A DNA stretch of 64,000 nucleotides from Epiperipatus broadwayi (lineage: Eukaryota > Onychophora > Udeonychophora > Euonychophora > Peripatidae), in NCBI GenBank assembly GCA_028023455.1, contig JAQFVV010007226.1, forward strand, positions 62,001 through 126,000. The letters are read 5' to 3'. Of the stretch, positions 45,210 to 57,479 are shown in pieces. The notes beneath the pieces were generated by a model. That model did not search any database. It saw only the letters and a program-made list of their open reading frames with translations, and was not told where the DNA came from. Each line of letters starts with the position of its first letter. Position 1 is the first letter of the stretch. The position numbers were made by a program, and so were the translations under genes.

Positions 45210-47524
45210 ATATTTTCTTGTGGTTTGAGTAATAGTGTCTAATGTCTTGCATCTTCTTATAGTTTTAACAGATATAATATTCTATGATACATTAATTTAT
45301 ATTTTTACAGCATATTTATTAATTGTCTTATTATTTTTAAGAATAAAATTATTATTTATTAAATTCAAGTTAAGGTTCTTATTTAAATTAAAAGATATAT
45401 GATATATTAATCATAATTTAAAATCTGATTGCAAACAACATATAACATCTAATTAGCAAATGATGTAAATTTTATTTTTATACTAAAGTTTAGTAGTGAT
45501 TAAAAGTGAGTCTAATGTTTTGTGAACATCTATTGGAATAAGAGCTAGTTAATAAATTATTATAATGAAATTTTATTCACTCATTAAGCTTTAATAATTT
45601 CATTCACTTTTAATATAGTATAAATTTAGCACATAGTAATAAAATGTTTATTTATGAATTAATAACATCATAAACTATTAATTAATATATCTGTCATAAT
45701 TTTCAAATACATTTTTTATTGTGTGGATAATATTGCCATCTAATCAAGTTGACATTTGTCTAGTATATAAGTATTATTTAATAAATTTTAAACATTATTC
45801 CAATATAGATTTTGGATTATATTATTAATAGAGCTTTTCTTAATTTTGGCTCATTTTATTCTTTTACAGATTTGGTTTATTTATTACAGATTTGATATTG
45901 TACAATTAATACTATTATAGATTTTAACTTTATACAATTGATAGGGCATATAAAAGTAATCCATTCAAGAATTTAGTATTTATAGTGTTAGTATTTTATT
46001 ATAATAAAATATTAATTAAATCTAACATTATTTTGTATTGCTGCAGATTTAGCTTGCTAGGTGACATGGGGCCTTGCCAAAAATAATTCTCATGGTCTCA
46101 TTTTTTATACTGATATAGATTTGGCATTCAGAACTAGGGCATATAAATAAAGTTTCTTACTCTTGTTCATTTTTTCCCACTATAAATAGGGCTCCTCAAT
46201 TTGGGAGGCATAACAAAACCTCTCTCATTACTCACATTTTTCTACTGCAACAATATATAGAGCATTTGAGATCACGATTCATAACAGCCTACAATAAATA
46301 TTTTAAAATACTTTTTAACCAAGCATAAGTCAATATTTAACAAAATTAAAGCAGCCATATGCTTGTCAAGTATTGCTAATATTAGGTTAGAGAGTAACTT
46401 AAAATATTTATTGTACGGTGTTAAGAATCGTTCAAATTAAGTATACTATATATATATATGTAATGAATACAAATGAGGAAATAATATTCATTAAATAGAG
46501 ATAAATTTTAACTTTTGATATTACTAAAAAATTATCAATTTCTATTAATTAAAAATTTGTGATGCTGAACAAGTTATTCTCATAAATGTAAAATATATTT
46601 TTTATTAGGGGTCTTAAGGGTCTGACCCCCAATAAAAGAGCTATTTTAGGTTTACGAAAAAAACTTTCCCCATTTTATTTACGAACCAAATAAAAAATAC
46701 CCTTTTATATATGAATAATTGTACTGCTAATAAATGAAACTGTTAAGTATTAACAATAAATATTAATAATAATTATTAAAAAATCGCAAGTATTTTAAAT
46801 TATTTACTTACAAGTAAGAGAAAGTACTTCTAATTGTTTATAACTAGTTATTAAAATTTACTTTTAATAATTTTATAGTTTATTTTATATAAACACAGAC
46901 GAATATATATATATGTAAATATATATTACTATTTTTTTATTTACATATATATATATATATTTATTAGTAATCATTTGGACCAAAGTATATTAAATTTATC
47001 GTTTATAGTTTTATGTAAAAGAGACTTATAATAATGGATACATTTTCTAATTAAAATTTAATATAAGAAAATCCGTTTTTTTTTTCAGTTTTTTTTAGAA
47101 TTCTTTGATGTATTTTTAAAAGTATATTGCAGAATTTTAATAAAATATTGTGAGTTTTTAACTTTAAGAAAATCGTGACTTATAAATAATTTAACTTCTA
47201 ATAGCTAAAGCAAAATATCTTCTTTTTTTTTTTTTTTTTGTAAGATATAGTAAATATTTCTCTATAATCTTAAATTCATACTTTTATTGAACTAATTTAA
47301 TGATCTCAATCTATCTTTCGTGTATGCATACATAAAAAAATTTAATATCACAGAAAGAAAATATATTTAATAAATGATGGGTAATCATGTCATTCCAAGT
47401 GCATGTGTAAAAATTGAAACTGTCACTTTTGTCAAACAAATTACCATTAAAACTCTGACACGAAATAGATTTTACCCAACAGTTTTAGGTCTAATCAGAC
47501 ATAGAAACTTGAAAAAAATATATA
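45210..47524. other. Non-coding; small hairpin at 46607-46637
   Basis: ATTAGGGGTC and GACCCCCAAT near 46605-46637 form a short hairpin. Weak direct repetition around 'acagatttgg' and 'agggcatataaa' lies at 45880-46160. (TA)n tracts are near 46448 and 46900-46965. No gene seen. Confidence 0.45.
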
Positions 47525-47905
47525 GAAATTATTGCTCATATATATAATATTTGAATACAAGTATAATGTATATACTGAACTTTAGATATAATTAGAGGGG
47601 GTTTGAAAAGAGACTTTCAAACTCCTTCAGCTATCCACTCCATCTAATATAACCGATACACATGACCACATAAATTAATGTTTGAAGATTTACTATTTTA
47701 AAATAAACTGAGCACTGATTATATATAAATGTGTGGAAGGTGATGATCTGGACTAACTGATGAGTGTTAATTCAGCATAAAGTACATGTATTGAAAATCA
47801 ATTTCTTTTTCACATTATGTAGTTATGTGTATTGGTTTTATGGGGTGGAATGGATAGATGAAGAGAGCATGAAAGTCTGTGTTCAAATCCCTTCTTATAT
47901 ATATA
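47525..47905. repeat. Foldback element, copy E
   Basis: The outer terminus (ATATAATATTTGAATACAAG, 47543 on) and GGGGGTTTGAAAAGAGACTT on the left mirror GAAAGTCTGTGTTCAAATCC near 47870-47893. Internal blocks ACACATGACCACAT, TGATGATCTGGACTAACTGA and GCACTGATTATATAT identify the family. The 68-codon minus frame nearby is incidental. Confidence 0.7.
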
Positions 47906-48015
47906 TACTTACTGTTTTCACGGTTATATGATGTAGATAAATTATAAGTTTTTGGGATATACCGTGTCTTATTTTCCATTGAGCACCGATATTTCAACGG
48001 AATAGCAACTGCCAT

Positions 48016-48104
48016 TTTCAAGTTTAACTTATATATATATATATATATATTATATGAATATTTTCAAGTTTAACTTATATATATATATATATATATTATA
48101 TGAA
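48016..48104. repeat. 44-bp tandem duplication with (TA)n
   Basis: TTTTCAAGTTTAACT followed by (TA)n and TTATATGAAT occurs twice in direct succession. Confidence 0.85.
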
Positions 48105-48759
48105 TCTGATAGTTTATTTGTGCGAAGGTATTACTCACAAAACATATCAATTCTTTACCATTTACCAGAAATATATTTTTATTAGCTTACAATAATTTAG
48201 ATATTAAATAGAGTTATTAAAATGAAACCTGAGTTTTTACCACTGTGTTAATTAATTTTTTTGCACATACATGTTGGTAATGTTATATATGTGTTATAAA
48301 AAAGTTTTTAAGCAATGCTGAAAGCTTGGTATATATATTTACCAATAATTTTTAATTAATCATCAATTTTTATTTTTATTTTTAGATATGTGAGTGAATA
48401 TTATCTCTTGATATCATATAATTATAGTTTTCTATTACTATGTTATACTAATCAATTTTAAATAAAGTATATTTTGACATCAAGATATATACAAAGTGTG
48501 AAAAATAATTGGAATACCAGTAATATCTATACTAACAGTTTAATATTTAATTATTTTCCACTAATACCCAGTAATATTTAAATACATGGTTCATCATTGT
48601 GACTTTAATATTTAAATTTTTATTTACTATTATAAATCAATAAATTGGACTTGATTTGTTACAAATTTAAGGTAATTTTACTTGAAACTTTATAAATATA
48701 AAATAAATATTAAAATGTGGCATACATAAGGGGAACAATGGCTTTACATTTACTGATTC
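48105..48759. other. A+T-rich non-coding stretch
   Basis: Nothing recognisable. Confidence 0.55.
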
Positions 48760-48954
48760 TTTATCACAATGCTATTGTAAAAAAAATATATATATATAGA
48801 GAGAGAGAGAGAGAGTAAGTTAAAAACAAACTCTTATGAAGCTTCAAAAAAACCCTCAACCTCAGACCGCGGTTTCTGCCTCTAGCGTCATCAGAGATTA
48901 GGTCATCTGACTTGATTTTTTATCAATTTATCACAATGCTATTGTAAAAAAAAT
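48760..48954 (-). mobile_element. 139-bp insert with hammerhead-like core and 28-bp flanking repeats
   Basis: The 28-bp sequence beginning TTTATCACAATGC occurs identically at 48760-48787 and 48927-48954. Between them lie a (TA)n(GA)n tract and a less A+T-rich core. In minus orientation the core reads CTGATGA (48888-48894), C, stem II GCT/GGC with loop AGA, A, GAAAC (48872-48876), a CGCG loop and GTC (48865-48867). Stem I is weak; ACCT and AGGT could pair beyond an internal loop. The layout parallels 25472-25513 with different sequence. I read the insert as a small mobile element with an unusually long target duplication. Confidence 0.6.
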
Positions 48955-50536
48955 GATGTAAATAATCTAAATTTTTTTTTACTAGCATAGTATTAAACTG
49001 AAATTCTGATACAAAGGTAATCATCCTTTGAACATGTGTCATACTTTAATATTCAATTAGCAATGTTTAAATACTAGTAAACTCTAAATCAAAGTCACTA
49101 GATAAAGACTTTGAAAAGTTAAGAACAACCTTATCTCTTCTATTTATGTGCAATTATATAGGTCAATCTTAAGTATCTTGGGTCAATAGCATGAATATAT
49201 TACAATATTCACTTTACTACATCACCAATTAAATGTTAAAGGATGACACATGTTTACAGGATTATTCTTTTTGTATAGTTTGACACAGCACAAATACAAA
49301 ATAGGTATAATTCGATTATTAACACATAGTAAATTTCAAATTTCACAATTGATAATATGTGTAAAATAGAAATTAAGTAAAATGAATAATGTAATATACT
49401 CATGCTATTGGTCCAAGATGCTTAAGACTGGTGTATAATTGCCTGAAATACAAAAGATAAGCTAGTCATTCTTATCTTTTCAAATTCTTTATATTGTGAC
49501 TGGGATCAAGAGTTTACTAGTATTCAACCTCATTAACTGATTGCTAGAGTATAGCACATGTTTTAACAATATGTATAAGAAATAAAGTAATAAGATATTT
49601 GTTGAATCACTTCCAATTTTTAAATCTGGATGAATTTTTATAAATTCATAGCAAATCTATGAAATATGTATCTTAAATTAAAAATAGCACATATATTTAT
49701 TAAATTATTAGAAAAAACTCAAAATAATCTCTGTTTGATTCATTGTTTCTGGTATAACATTACTTCAACATTCTTAACTTGTGTTTTTAAAAGTGGAAAC
49801 ATAAATACATTTTATTTTAATAATTATAATGAAAGTAATTTGAAAAAATAATTATAAATAATTGATTTCAGTATGAAATAATGCATTCTCTCTCTCTCTG
49901 CTAATCATTAAAAATAACAGAATTAAAAGTATTTAATATTTGTATTCAAAAAATTAACCAATCAGCATTCTCAATGTTTAATCATCATATACATGGTAGA
50001 TCACTGGGATTGATTTATTAGTTTAAAAATCTGAAGATGTCAGTAATAACTGAGTAATTTAATTTAAACTTTGAGCACAAAATAATTAAAAATAATGGTA
50101 AAAAGTCTGAAAAAGTGACTTAAATTCATAACATATCATCACTATTATGGTACCCTGCAAAAACTGTATTATATAAGGAAATAATTAATGTGGCATCAGT
50201 CATACTTGATTTAAAATCTTTTTTTTTTGCATTTTCCATAAGGTAAACATTCTTTATTTAATAAACAATGTTTAAAATAATATAAAGAATTTCTATTAAA
50301 AAGTTCAGACCAGTGAAAACTATCAAGAGGAAATCACCTTTTTAATAATGGTCATATTGTTCAGCAATGACTCATGAAGATCAGTAATTATAAACTATAT
50401 TATTCAAGTTAATTAAATTCAATGTATGACTTTCTGGTTACATGAATTAGACCAGGGCTATATTAGAAGATGAAAACATTGTGAAAAATAATAATTGTGT
50501 CCAAAATATTAATTTTTGGTTTGATTATATCCATAA
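48955..50536. other. A+T-rich non-coding stretch
   Basis: The blocks 'ctagtaaactctaaatcaaagtc' near 49072 and 'gggatcaagagtttactag' near 49502 show local inverted similarity, as do the segments around 49150-49200 and 49400-49440, so a diverged foldback of about 500 bp may lie at roughly 49010-49520. No coding seen. Confidence 0.4.
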
Positions 50537-50544
50537 ATTGCATC

Positions 50545-50655
50545 CTTTTTTTTCATATGTCATAGCATTGGCTGGGAGGCAAACCCACAACCATCTGCAT
50601 CCAACTATTTGCTTGAAAGGTGGCTGTGTTGATCTCTCAGCTAACAATGCTTGAC
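50545..50655 (-). repeat. tRNA-derived SINE, subfamily A, minus strand
   Basis: The reverse complement has TTAGCTGAGAGATC (A box), GGTTGTGGGTTTGCCTCCC (B-box region) and the tail ATGCTATGACATATG plus A run. ATTGCATCC occurs before it (50537-50545) and after it (50660-50668). Confidence 0.88.
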
Positions 50656-50667
50656 ATATATTGCATC

Positions 50668-50772
50668 CTTTTTTTAAGTGTCATAGCATCGGCCGGGATG
50701 TGAAACCACAACCTGGGCAACTGACTGCAAGTGCAAAGCAGTCGTGCTGACCTCTTGACCACCAATGCAAGA
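50668..50772 (-). repeat. tRNA-derived SINE, subfamily B, minus strand
   Basis: The reverse complement has TGGTCAAGAGGTCAGC as in the 24263 copy, GGTTTCACATCCCGGCC in the B-box region and GATGCTATGACACTT at the end. AATATTGCATC follows at about 50774-50784, a third occurrence of the target sequence. Confidence 0.88.
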
Positions 50773-50784
50773 CAATATTGCATC

Positions 50785-51129
50785 GTTTATATAAATTATT
50801 AATTGTTTTGCAATTGGAGCTTTATTATAAATATTAAGCAAATCTCACAAAAGTTATAGACACTGATATGTGATTTTACAATCATGGTCTCAAGTAGCAT
50901 CACGACCAGAAAGCTGAAAAAATATTGATTGTTTTTTTGATATTACCATTATTTTTTTAAAATTTTAGCGACCATACTTAAACTTGTTTAATGCCTTTAC
51001 ATTATACCACAAGGGCATCCAAGTGCCACTCCCACACAATAAATTATGTAAAATAACAGCTCTACATGTAACTAACTTAATTGAAGTAATTATTTCTCTA
51101 TGATGAAACCTTTATTTAATTTGTTTAAA
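50785..51129. other. A+T-rich non-coding stretch
   Basis: Nothing recognisable. Confidence 0.5.
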
Positions 51130-51850
51130 ACAGCAGCAGCAAATTGGAATCTTTGTTATATCTAAGATCAACTTTCTAATTATAAAACTACCAAGTTATT
51201 TACACTGGTTTGCATTCTCTTAATAAATCAAAGTCTTTATATAATGCATTCAAAATATTTAAAACATTTTGTAAGTCATCTTTTGAACTGTAAAATATAG
51301 GACAATCATTAGTATGTTGTAAATCAAAAATCCAAGAAGAAGAAGGGCTCGAATTCACTTTTAATTGATATAGATTAAAAATTCCTTATCAAACAAGCAT
51401 AGTATTTGTTCTGTGTTTGATTAAGCTATCTATAAATAATTCCAAATTGTAAACATTGATGAAGCAAGTACACATCCTTATTCAATACCAATTTTTATTT
51501 CGAATGTATTAGATTTTCCAACTTCAGTAATAACTTTTTCTCTCATTTCACCATTCAAAAGTTGTATAATATAAATAAATTTCAGTGGATAACTAATTTT
51601 TAAACCGTGCCATAAACATCTTATTATCTGCATCAAATATCTTGACCAAATCAATAAAAGCAATATATAAGTCCTTTATTTGTTTTTAACAATATTTTTT
51701 GCATGACCCTTGCTATAAAAACCATGTCCATGGTGTTTTTTCCTCTCTAAAATCACTTTGTGTATCTAGTAACCATTTATCTACAACTGGAGACAACCTA
51801 TTCAACAAAATTCTTGAAAGTGTCTTGCTGTAGTGGATAAAAATTTCTAA
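51130..51850 (-). pseudogene. LINE reverse transcriptase core, minus strand (Jockey/CR1-like)
   Basis: In minus orientation the RT blocks run in order: SRILLNRLSPVVDKWLLDTQ near 51830, SDFREE (the Gln-Cys/Ser-Gly-Phe-Arg block), 'GLYIAFIDLVKIFDADN' near 51650 (motif A, normally F-x-D-x-x-K-A-F-D), 'KFIYIIQLLNGEM' and 'IGIEQGCVLASSMFTI' with one stop (the G-V-K-Q-G-C block), then 'LQHTNDCPIF' near 51310, where the catalytic Tyr-Ala-Asp-Asp has become His-Thr-Asn-Asp. Stops and shifts are frequent. It resembles the next part of the protein whose start is seen at 26525-27180, but is on the other strand and is a separate insertion. Confidence 0.8.
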
Positions 51851-53518
51851 AATATTATCTACTACCTTTATTTTTTAAAAATGGGAACAATAAAATCACC
51901 ATTAAAATCGGTTAATGGATATCCTTTAGATTAATAGTTACTATTTACACGTCGATGCTTGTTCGAACAATAGCCTTTCACTAGAAAATATAAGGCTAGT
52001 TTGATCCTACTGCTTAATCGTTTATGATTTATCACTGCTGGTTAGTTTCCCTTTATTGATAACGTAGTAATAAAAATAAGTATTTACAATAAAAGTTAAT
52101 AGAATAAAATAAATTTTTATTATAAATTTTTAAGACATAAAAACGAAACTGAAAATTGATATTTAATAAGAGACCTTCAAAAATATATATTAGCGCAAAA
52201 TCCTGACTGAATCAAAAAGATCAAATTCTAAACTGCTCTTTATTAAAATTAATAATTCTAAAGCTTTTAATAATTAATATTAACAATTGTTAAATTTTTC
52301 ATGAAATATATTTAATAATAATCTAGTTTAAATGCTGCCAATTTGATGAAATAGATTATTTCTTTGTATGTGTGTGTATAATTAAGTTGCATTCTAATTA
52401 AATAGATTTATTTATTGAGTTATTTATAGAGCTAAATAGGATTATATTCACGAAGAATGTTACAAGTTTCAAGTCACCAATAATCATTATCAACAACAGT
52501 TTTTCAAAAATTTTACCATGCCAGAAATGCAACTGGGATTCCTGTTGAATGTATTATAAATAGTAAACAATATGGTATCCAATAGATTAATGCAAAGTTA
52601 TATATTTATAGACATCTATAATTTTAATAATAATTATAAGTGTGCGACTTTTTTTTTCGCATTAAATAGTGAAGCTATAATTTTACTCTAATTTATAATA
52701 GCTTTGCTAAGCGCTTTCGAGATTTCATGTTTGAATCTCATACCCATAGCTTTGTAACTAACGATTGTTATAATTATGCAAATGCGTTTGAATTTTTAAT
52801 TAGTCCATTGTTTAGAGAGAGCAAAACATGCCTCTCTTCTATTAATGGCATTAATGTCATTTGCTATATAGAAAGCTTCTTTAACTTTTCTTTTGGCATC
52901 ATTTTTTTCTGTACAAATTATTTGGGCAGAATTAGGTTCAAATACAATAAAAATCCCCTAAAAACGCTAGTTGGATATAAATGTTATAATGAACATTTTT
53001 TTCAGGCAAGCAATATAAAAATATATTATTATCTGGATTTACCCTTATGATTTTGCAATAGAACAGTCATTGTTGAAAATAATGATGATATAATCATCTG
53101 CTAATAACTAATAGCACTGCAACAATAAGAATGTACAGAGTAGATTGTAGAAAATTACCTTCTTTAATTGTTTTAAAATCTCAAAAAGGAATCAAACTGC
53201 TTTTTGCAGCCTTTAATTATTAATATTTTAATTTTTATAAATAAATAAACTCATATTTTGCAAAACTATTCTACTACTATATATTTATTATTGTAGAACA
53301 ATGTAGACGTTCTGTATATAAAACATTATCTCAATTGATGTACAATTCAAGCAAAATGTTGATGCAACTTATATGAGTTGTTCATCAACACACATTCTAG
53401 CATGCTCTTCTAGCATGGTGAGCTTCTTGCCTTATTCTTTCTAACATTAAAATCAAGATACATCATCCTGATAAATTTTAACTGAAATATTTATTTAAAT
53501 AGATATTTATAGTCATTA
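51851..53518. other. Non-coding with an unassigned 107-codon frame
   Basis: The plus-strand frame at 52727-53050 (MFESHTHSFVTNDCYNY...) is Phe/Tyr/Ile/Asn-rich, as expected from base composition, and has no recognised motif. No other feature. Confidence 0.4.
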
Positions 53519-53693
53519 CAGACAAAATTAAATTATGATGATTATTTCTAGAAGGTTGTAAAGTTGTCAGGTAAGACAGTAATTGGCCTCTAAAGCACAT
53601 GGCACAGCACCATCTTCTTTAGATGCCAATTACAGTCTTGCCTGACAACTTTACAACCTTCTAGAAATAATCATCATAATTTAATTTTGTCTG
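53519..53693. repeat. 175-bp hairpin with 69-bp near-perfect arms
   Basis: Left arm 53519-53587 and right arm 53625-53693 are reverse complements with about two mismatches. The spacer itself continues the stem: TCTAAAG with CTTTAGA, then ATGG with CCAT, leaving a loop of about 7 nt. The outer ends are CAGACAAAATTAAATT and AATTTAATTTTGTCTG. It may be a young MITE or a hairpin small-RNA precursor. Confidence 0.85.
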
Positions 53694-53929
53694 AACTGGT
53701 AACTGCAGAACACTTTCAAATGATAGAGGATTGATAGAATTGAAAAATATTATAATATTCAATAAGATAGTAATTGACTTAAGTTGAAAAAATACATAAT
53801 TTAAAATGTGGACATGTACTATACACAAATGCACAAATATTGGAAGCATAAGTAGAGAGAAATTTATTGTAAATAAAAGGTGGAAAAACAATATTGTGGA
53901 GATTAGTTATTCAAATTAATGCAAGATAC
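53694..53929. other. A+T-rich non-coding stretch
   Basis: Nothing recognised; the 76-codon minus frame is low-complexity. Confidence 0.5.
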
Positions 53930-56395
53930 TAAATGTAAAAAAATTCTAGCTTATGCACTAGTAAGTTGCCATTGTGATGGAAGAAGTTGAGGATTTTTAG
54001 ATGGATGTAAAAAAAACCTATTGGATCAAGCAAAATAACATTGGAAACCTTTAACAATATGATTGCAAATGATTGAAAGATGAATGTTCTACGTGAAAAT
54101 TTGGTTATAGTGACACAAAATAAGAGGAGCCCAACTTGTAGATTTAACAGAAAAAGAAAAAAAAATTATATTATGAATTTTTTCTTGAAAAAATTAGGCA
54201 AATTTGATTGTGGTATTAAAAATGAAAGAGGACACTGACTTGTAATGTTCATCAGAAAATCCTTTCTTGAAAATGTATTTTAAGATTGTAATATTCTTAA
54301 TAATTTTAACACAAGAAATGATCATTGATTAGCAAGATGAAAGATATGTGTTGATGCAAAACTAAAGACACAAAAATTATTAAGAAAAAAACTATTTTCA
54401 CAGTTGACATTCTTTACCTTCAAATCATTTAAAAACATTATTAAATTTTGAAAATATTTCTAATTTGAATAAAATTAATAAAAAGGTAATTGATACATTA
54501 TTAAAAACTGTAAAATATAAAGCTGTTTCAAAAAAGGATGAAATTTACCAGTAATTTTTACTGAGACAAAAGAATATATGAAGAAAGGAAGAAATATGAA
54601 AATTTATAACAGTGATCTATTGAAAAAAATTGAATATCTAGTTTAGATAAAGTGATACAAAAAGAGTTAATAATGATATAAGAAAATATAATTGTGAATT
54701 AACAAGGAAAATATAGAAGGGAATAAAAGTTTCAAAAGTGTAAAAAATTTTGTTAGGAGACCTATGTCTAGTATAAGAAGAAAAGATAGAACTAGTATTT
54801 TAAAATATGTGGAAGAGTTTTATAAAAATAAAATAATATTGCAATAAAGAACAACAAAAATCATCCCCAACATCTTGTGAACTATACAATATTTTAAATG
54901 AAAAATGAGATATGCAATTAAAGCTAAGCAGAAGAGGGAAATTTCCAATAATTAAATCTATGAAGAAGGGAGATGAAGAAATAGAAAAATTGTTAGCAAA
55001 ATTATATTTCGAATGTCTAAGTGATAAAAGTCTACGAGGTGATTGGAAGAATGCAGTAATATAGCTATATTTTAAAAGGGTAATAAATAAAATATTACTA
55101 GAAATTATAGACCTATCATACTTTTATCAGTTCTATGCAAAATTTTTACCACGATAATTACAATTCATCTATATTTAATCAAAATTTGAAATTTAATCAA
55201 CCAAAAGAACAAGCTGGATTTAAAACAGGTTTTAGGATTGTGAATCATGTCCCTATTTTAAAACAAGATATGGAAAAAATAATAAATATATGTTGCAATT
55301 TTATTTTGTAATTTTAGATTTCAGAAAGGCATTTGATTCTGTAAACATTTTTATCTGTGATTAAACCATTGAATCATCAAGCTATAGAACCAGGATATTA
55401 TCATATTTCTTAAAAATATTTATCAAATATGATATGAATGATAAAACTACTTAGTGATACTTAGAAGATTAACAATATAAAGGAGAAATGATAGGATGAT
55501 TCCATATCTCCAAGACATTTTATGGCAGTTTTAGAAGAAGTATTTATGAATTAGCTAAGAGACGACTAATACATTTAGATTGTTAAATAATTTAAATTTG
55601 GTGGATATATTGTTTTTGCAAATAATCATTTAGAGCTTCAGTAAATGTTGCAAAATTTATCAGATGAAAGTAAAGAAGTAGAATGAAAGATGATTGTTAA
55701 ATGGATTAAAATAATGTTCAATGGATATTCTCCTAAGAAAAAATTAAAATTGATCATCATTAATTAGAAGAAATTAGCAATTATAAATACTTTGGTGAAA
55801 TATTTAATGCACATAGAAGCATAATGAATGAAATTAATCATAGAAATAAACTTGGATAAAATGCTTTTGAGAAATAACTTGATATTAAAAGCAAATGTGT
55901 CTTTATGCTTAAAAGGAAAGGTATTTGGTAAATGTGTTTTACCTGTTCTTACTTATGAATTTGATACTTGAATATTTAGCAGCAGAGAACAAGTCAGATA
56001 ATTCAGATTACTCTATGAGGTACAAATAGATCCTTATTAGAAGTATGGATCAAAAATGAAATATATTGGCAAGAGAATAAATTGTTTTTATGACTTTTTT
56101 GAAAAAATTCAGAGACTGATGTGAAATTGGAGTGGATATATAGATAGAGAAAATGATACTAGTGAACAATTTCTATCTTAATTTGAATCCCAAGAGAAGC
56201 AGAGTTTGGCTGAAAATATCACTAGAAGTAATGATAATAGATGGATAATTGAAATCTTAAATTGGATACCAAGAGATTGTAAAAGAATTTGAAATTGACT
56301 CTATCGGAGATGGATGGATGAAATTTAGAAGTTTTCTCATGTGATGTTGAGAAGAGAGACCAGAGTTCAGAGAAACTGTATTAAATTTGGATTCA
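53930..56395 (+). pseudogene. RTE-like LINE, nearly full length but decayed
   Basis: Remains of the endonuclease lie at about 54083-54260 (VLRENLVIV and 'DLTEKEKKIYYEFFLEK', as in RTE endonucleases). The linker is near 54783 ('RTSILKYVEEFYKNK'). The RT follows: 'QKEQAGFKTGF' near 55204, 'AFDSV' near 55328, 'DDSISPRHFMAVLEEVF' near 55497, the catalytic region near 55600 (VFANN; acidic pair lost), 'LSDESKEVE' and 'KCVLPVLTYEFDT' near 55930. Tail similarity to 6050-6330 continues to about 56395. Many stops. Same family and strand as 5318-6335; a full-length reference could be aligned from the endonuclease on. Confidence 0.8.
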
Positions 56396-57479
56396 TTAAT
56401 AATGAATGAAAGTGATGATATATAAAATTAAAATTTCTATTAGGAGTTTTTTTATTTCCGATCTTATTCTAAAACAATTTACTGTAATCTTGGTTATTCA
56501 AAAGTCACCAGATGATTTTAATATATTATACATAATTTTAGACCAGTTTCTAGCTTCTCCACCACCAATATGCACTTATGTAATTAGCAACACTTGCATT
56601 TATTTATACCACTGGAAGCCAATAAACGGAATTTTTAAAAATATCTGAAGATTTTGCTCCATTACAAAACCTTCCAACTTATATAAATTTATAAAATAGT
56701 TTAATAAATAGAATTAAATACTTCATAAGTATTTGCTTAGGCTATTTATTATCTAAAGCAAATTACATTCAAAATATGTTGATAAAAAAATTTTAAAATT
56801 CTGGAGTAAAATTTAAATAAAGTATAAAACAATTGTTTCATAACATTAGTAAAATGATAAAGTTGTTTCATATTACAGTTATGTATGTGTGATTTTTTTA
56901 CACTCAGTGCATTGACTTATTTGACTAACTCATATTACATTTAATAATCATGATCTTATTACTCAATAAAAAAAATTCTAAAGTAATTGTGATATTATAA
57001 TTTTTCCAAGGTGTACTTGGTCTCCACTTGAATTTTATGTTAAAGTGAGGCAGTAGATTTATTAGTAACTATGTTATGAGGCTTTATTTGACATATTAAG
57101 TAATATGATTACGTTTTTGACTTAAATAAAATTGTTTGGTCTATTTGCCTACATTAATTTATGATTGTAAAACATGGATTTTTAATTGAAAAAAAAAAAT
57201 GTTAAGAAACAATAAGAAATTATATAAAAATATATGTTAGATTTGCAAAAAGGAAACAAAAATATAGAATTCAAGTAGTTAAAGTAATTGATAGAATATA
57301 ATTAAATATCGGCTGAAAAATGTTAAAAGTAGAGAATTAAGAAAGTGATTAATTATTTGTTGATTACTAAAAATAAGGACTTTTAGAGAGGAATTTCTAA
57401 AAAGCTTTAAGTTAACAAAATCGCTAGAGAAAAGTAAAACAAGCATGAAATATCTGTGTATAATAATATAGGGTTGTTG
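56396..57479. other. A+T-rich non-coding stretch
   Basis: The 80-codon frame at 56406-56648 has no motif. Nothing else seen. Confidence 0.5.

Noticed and set aside
52727-53050. 107-codon plus-strand frame
   Set aside because: Long for the region, but composition follows the A+T bias and no domain, splice context or repeat family is recognisable; left unassigned.
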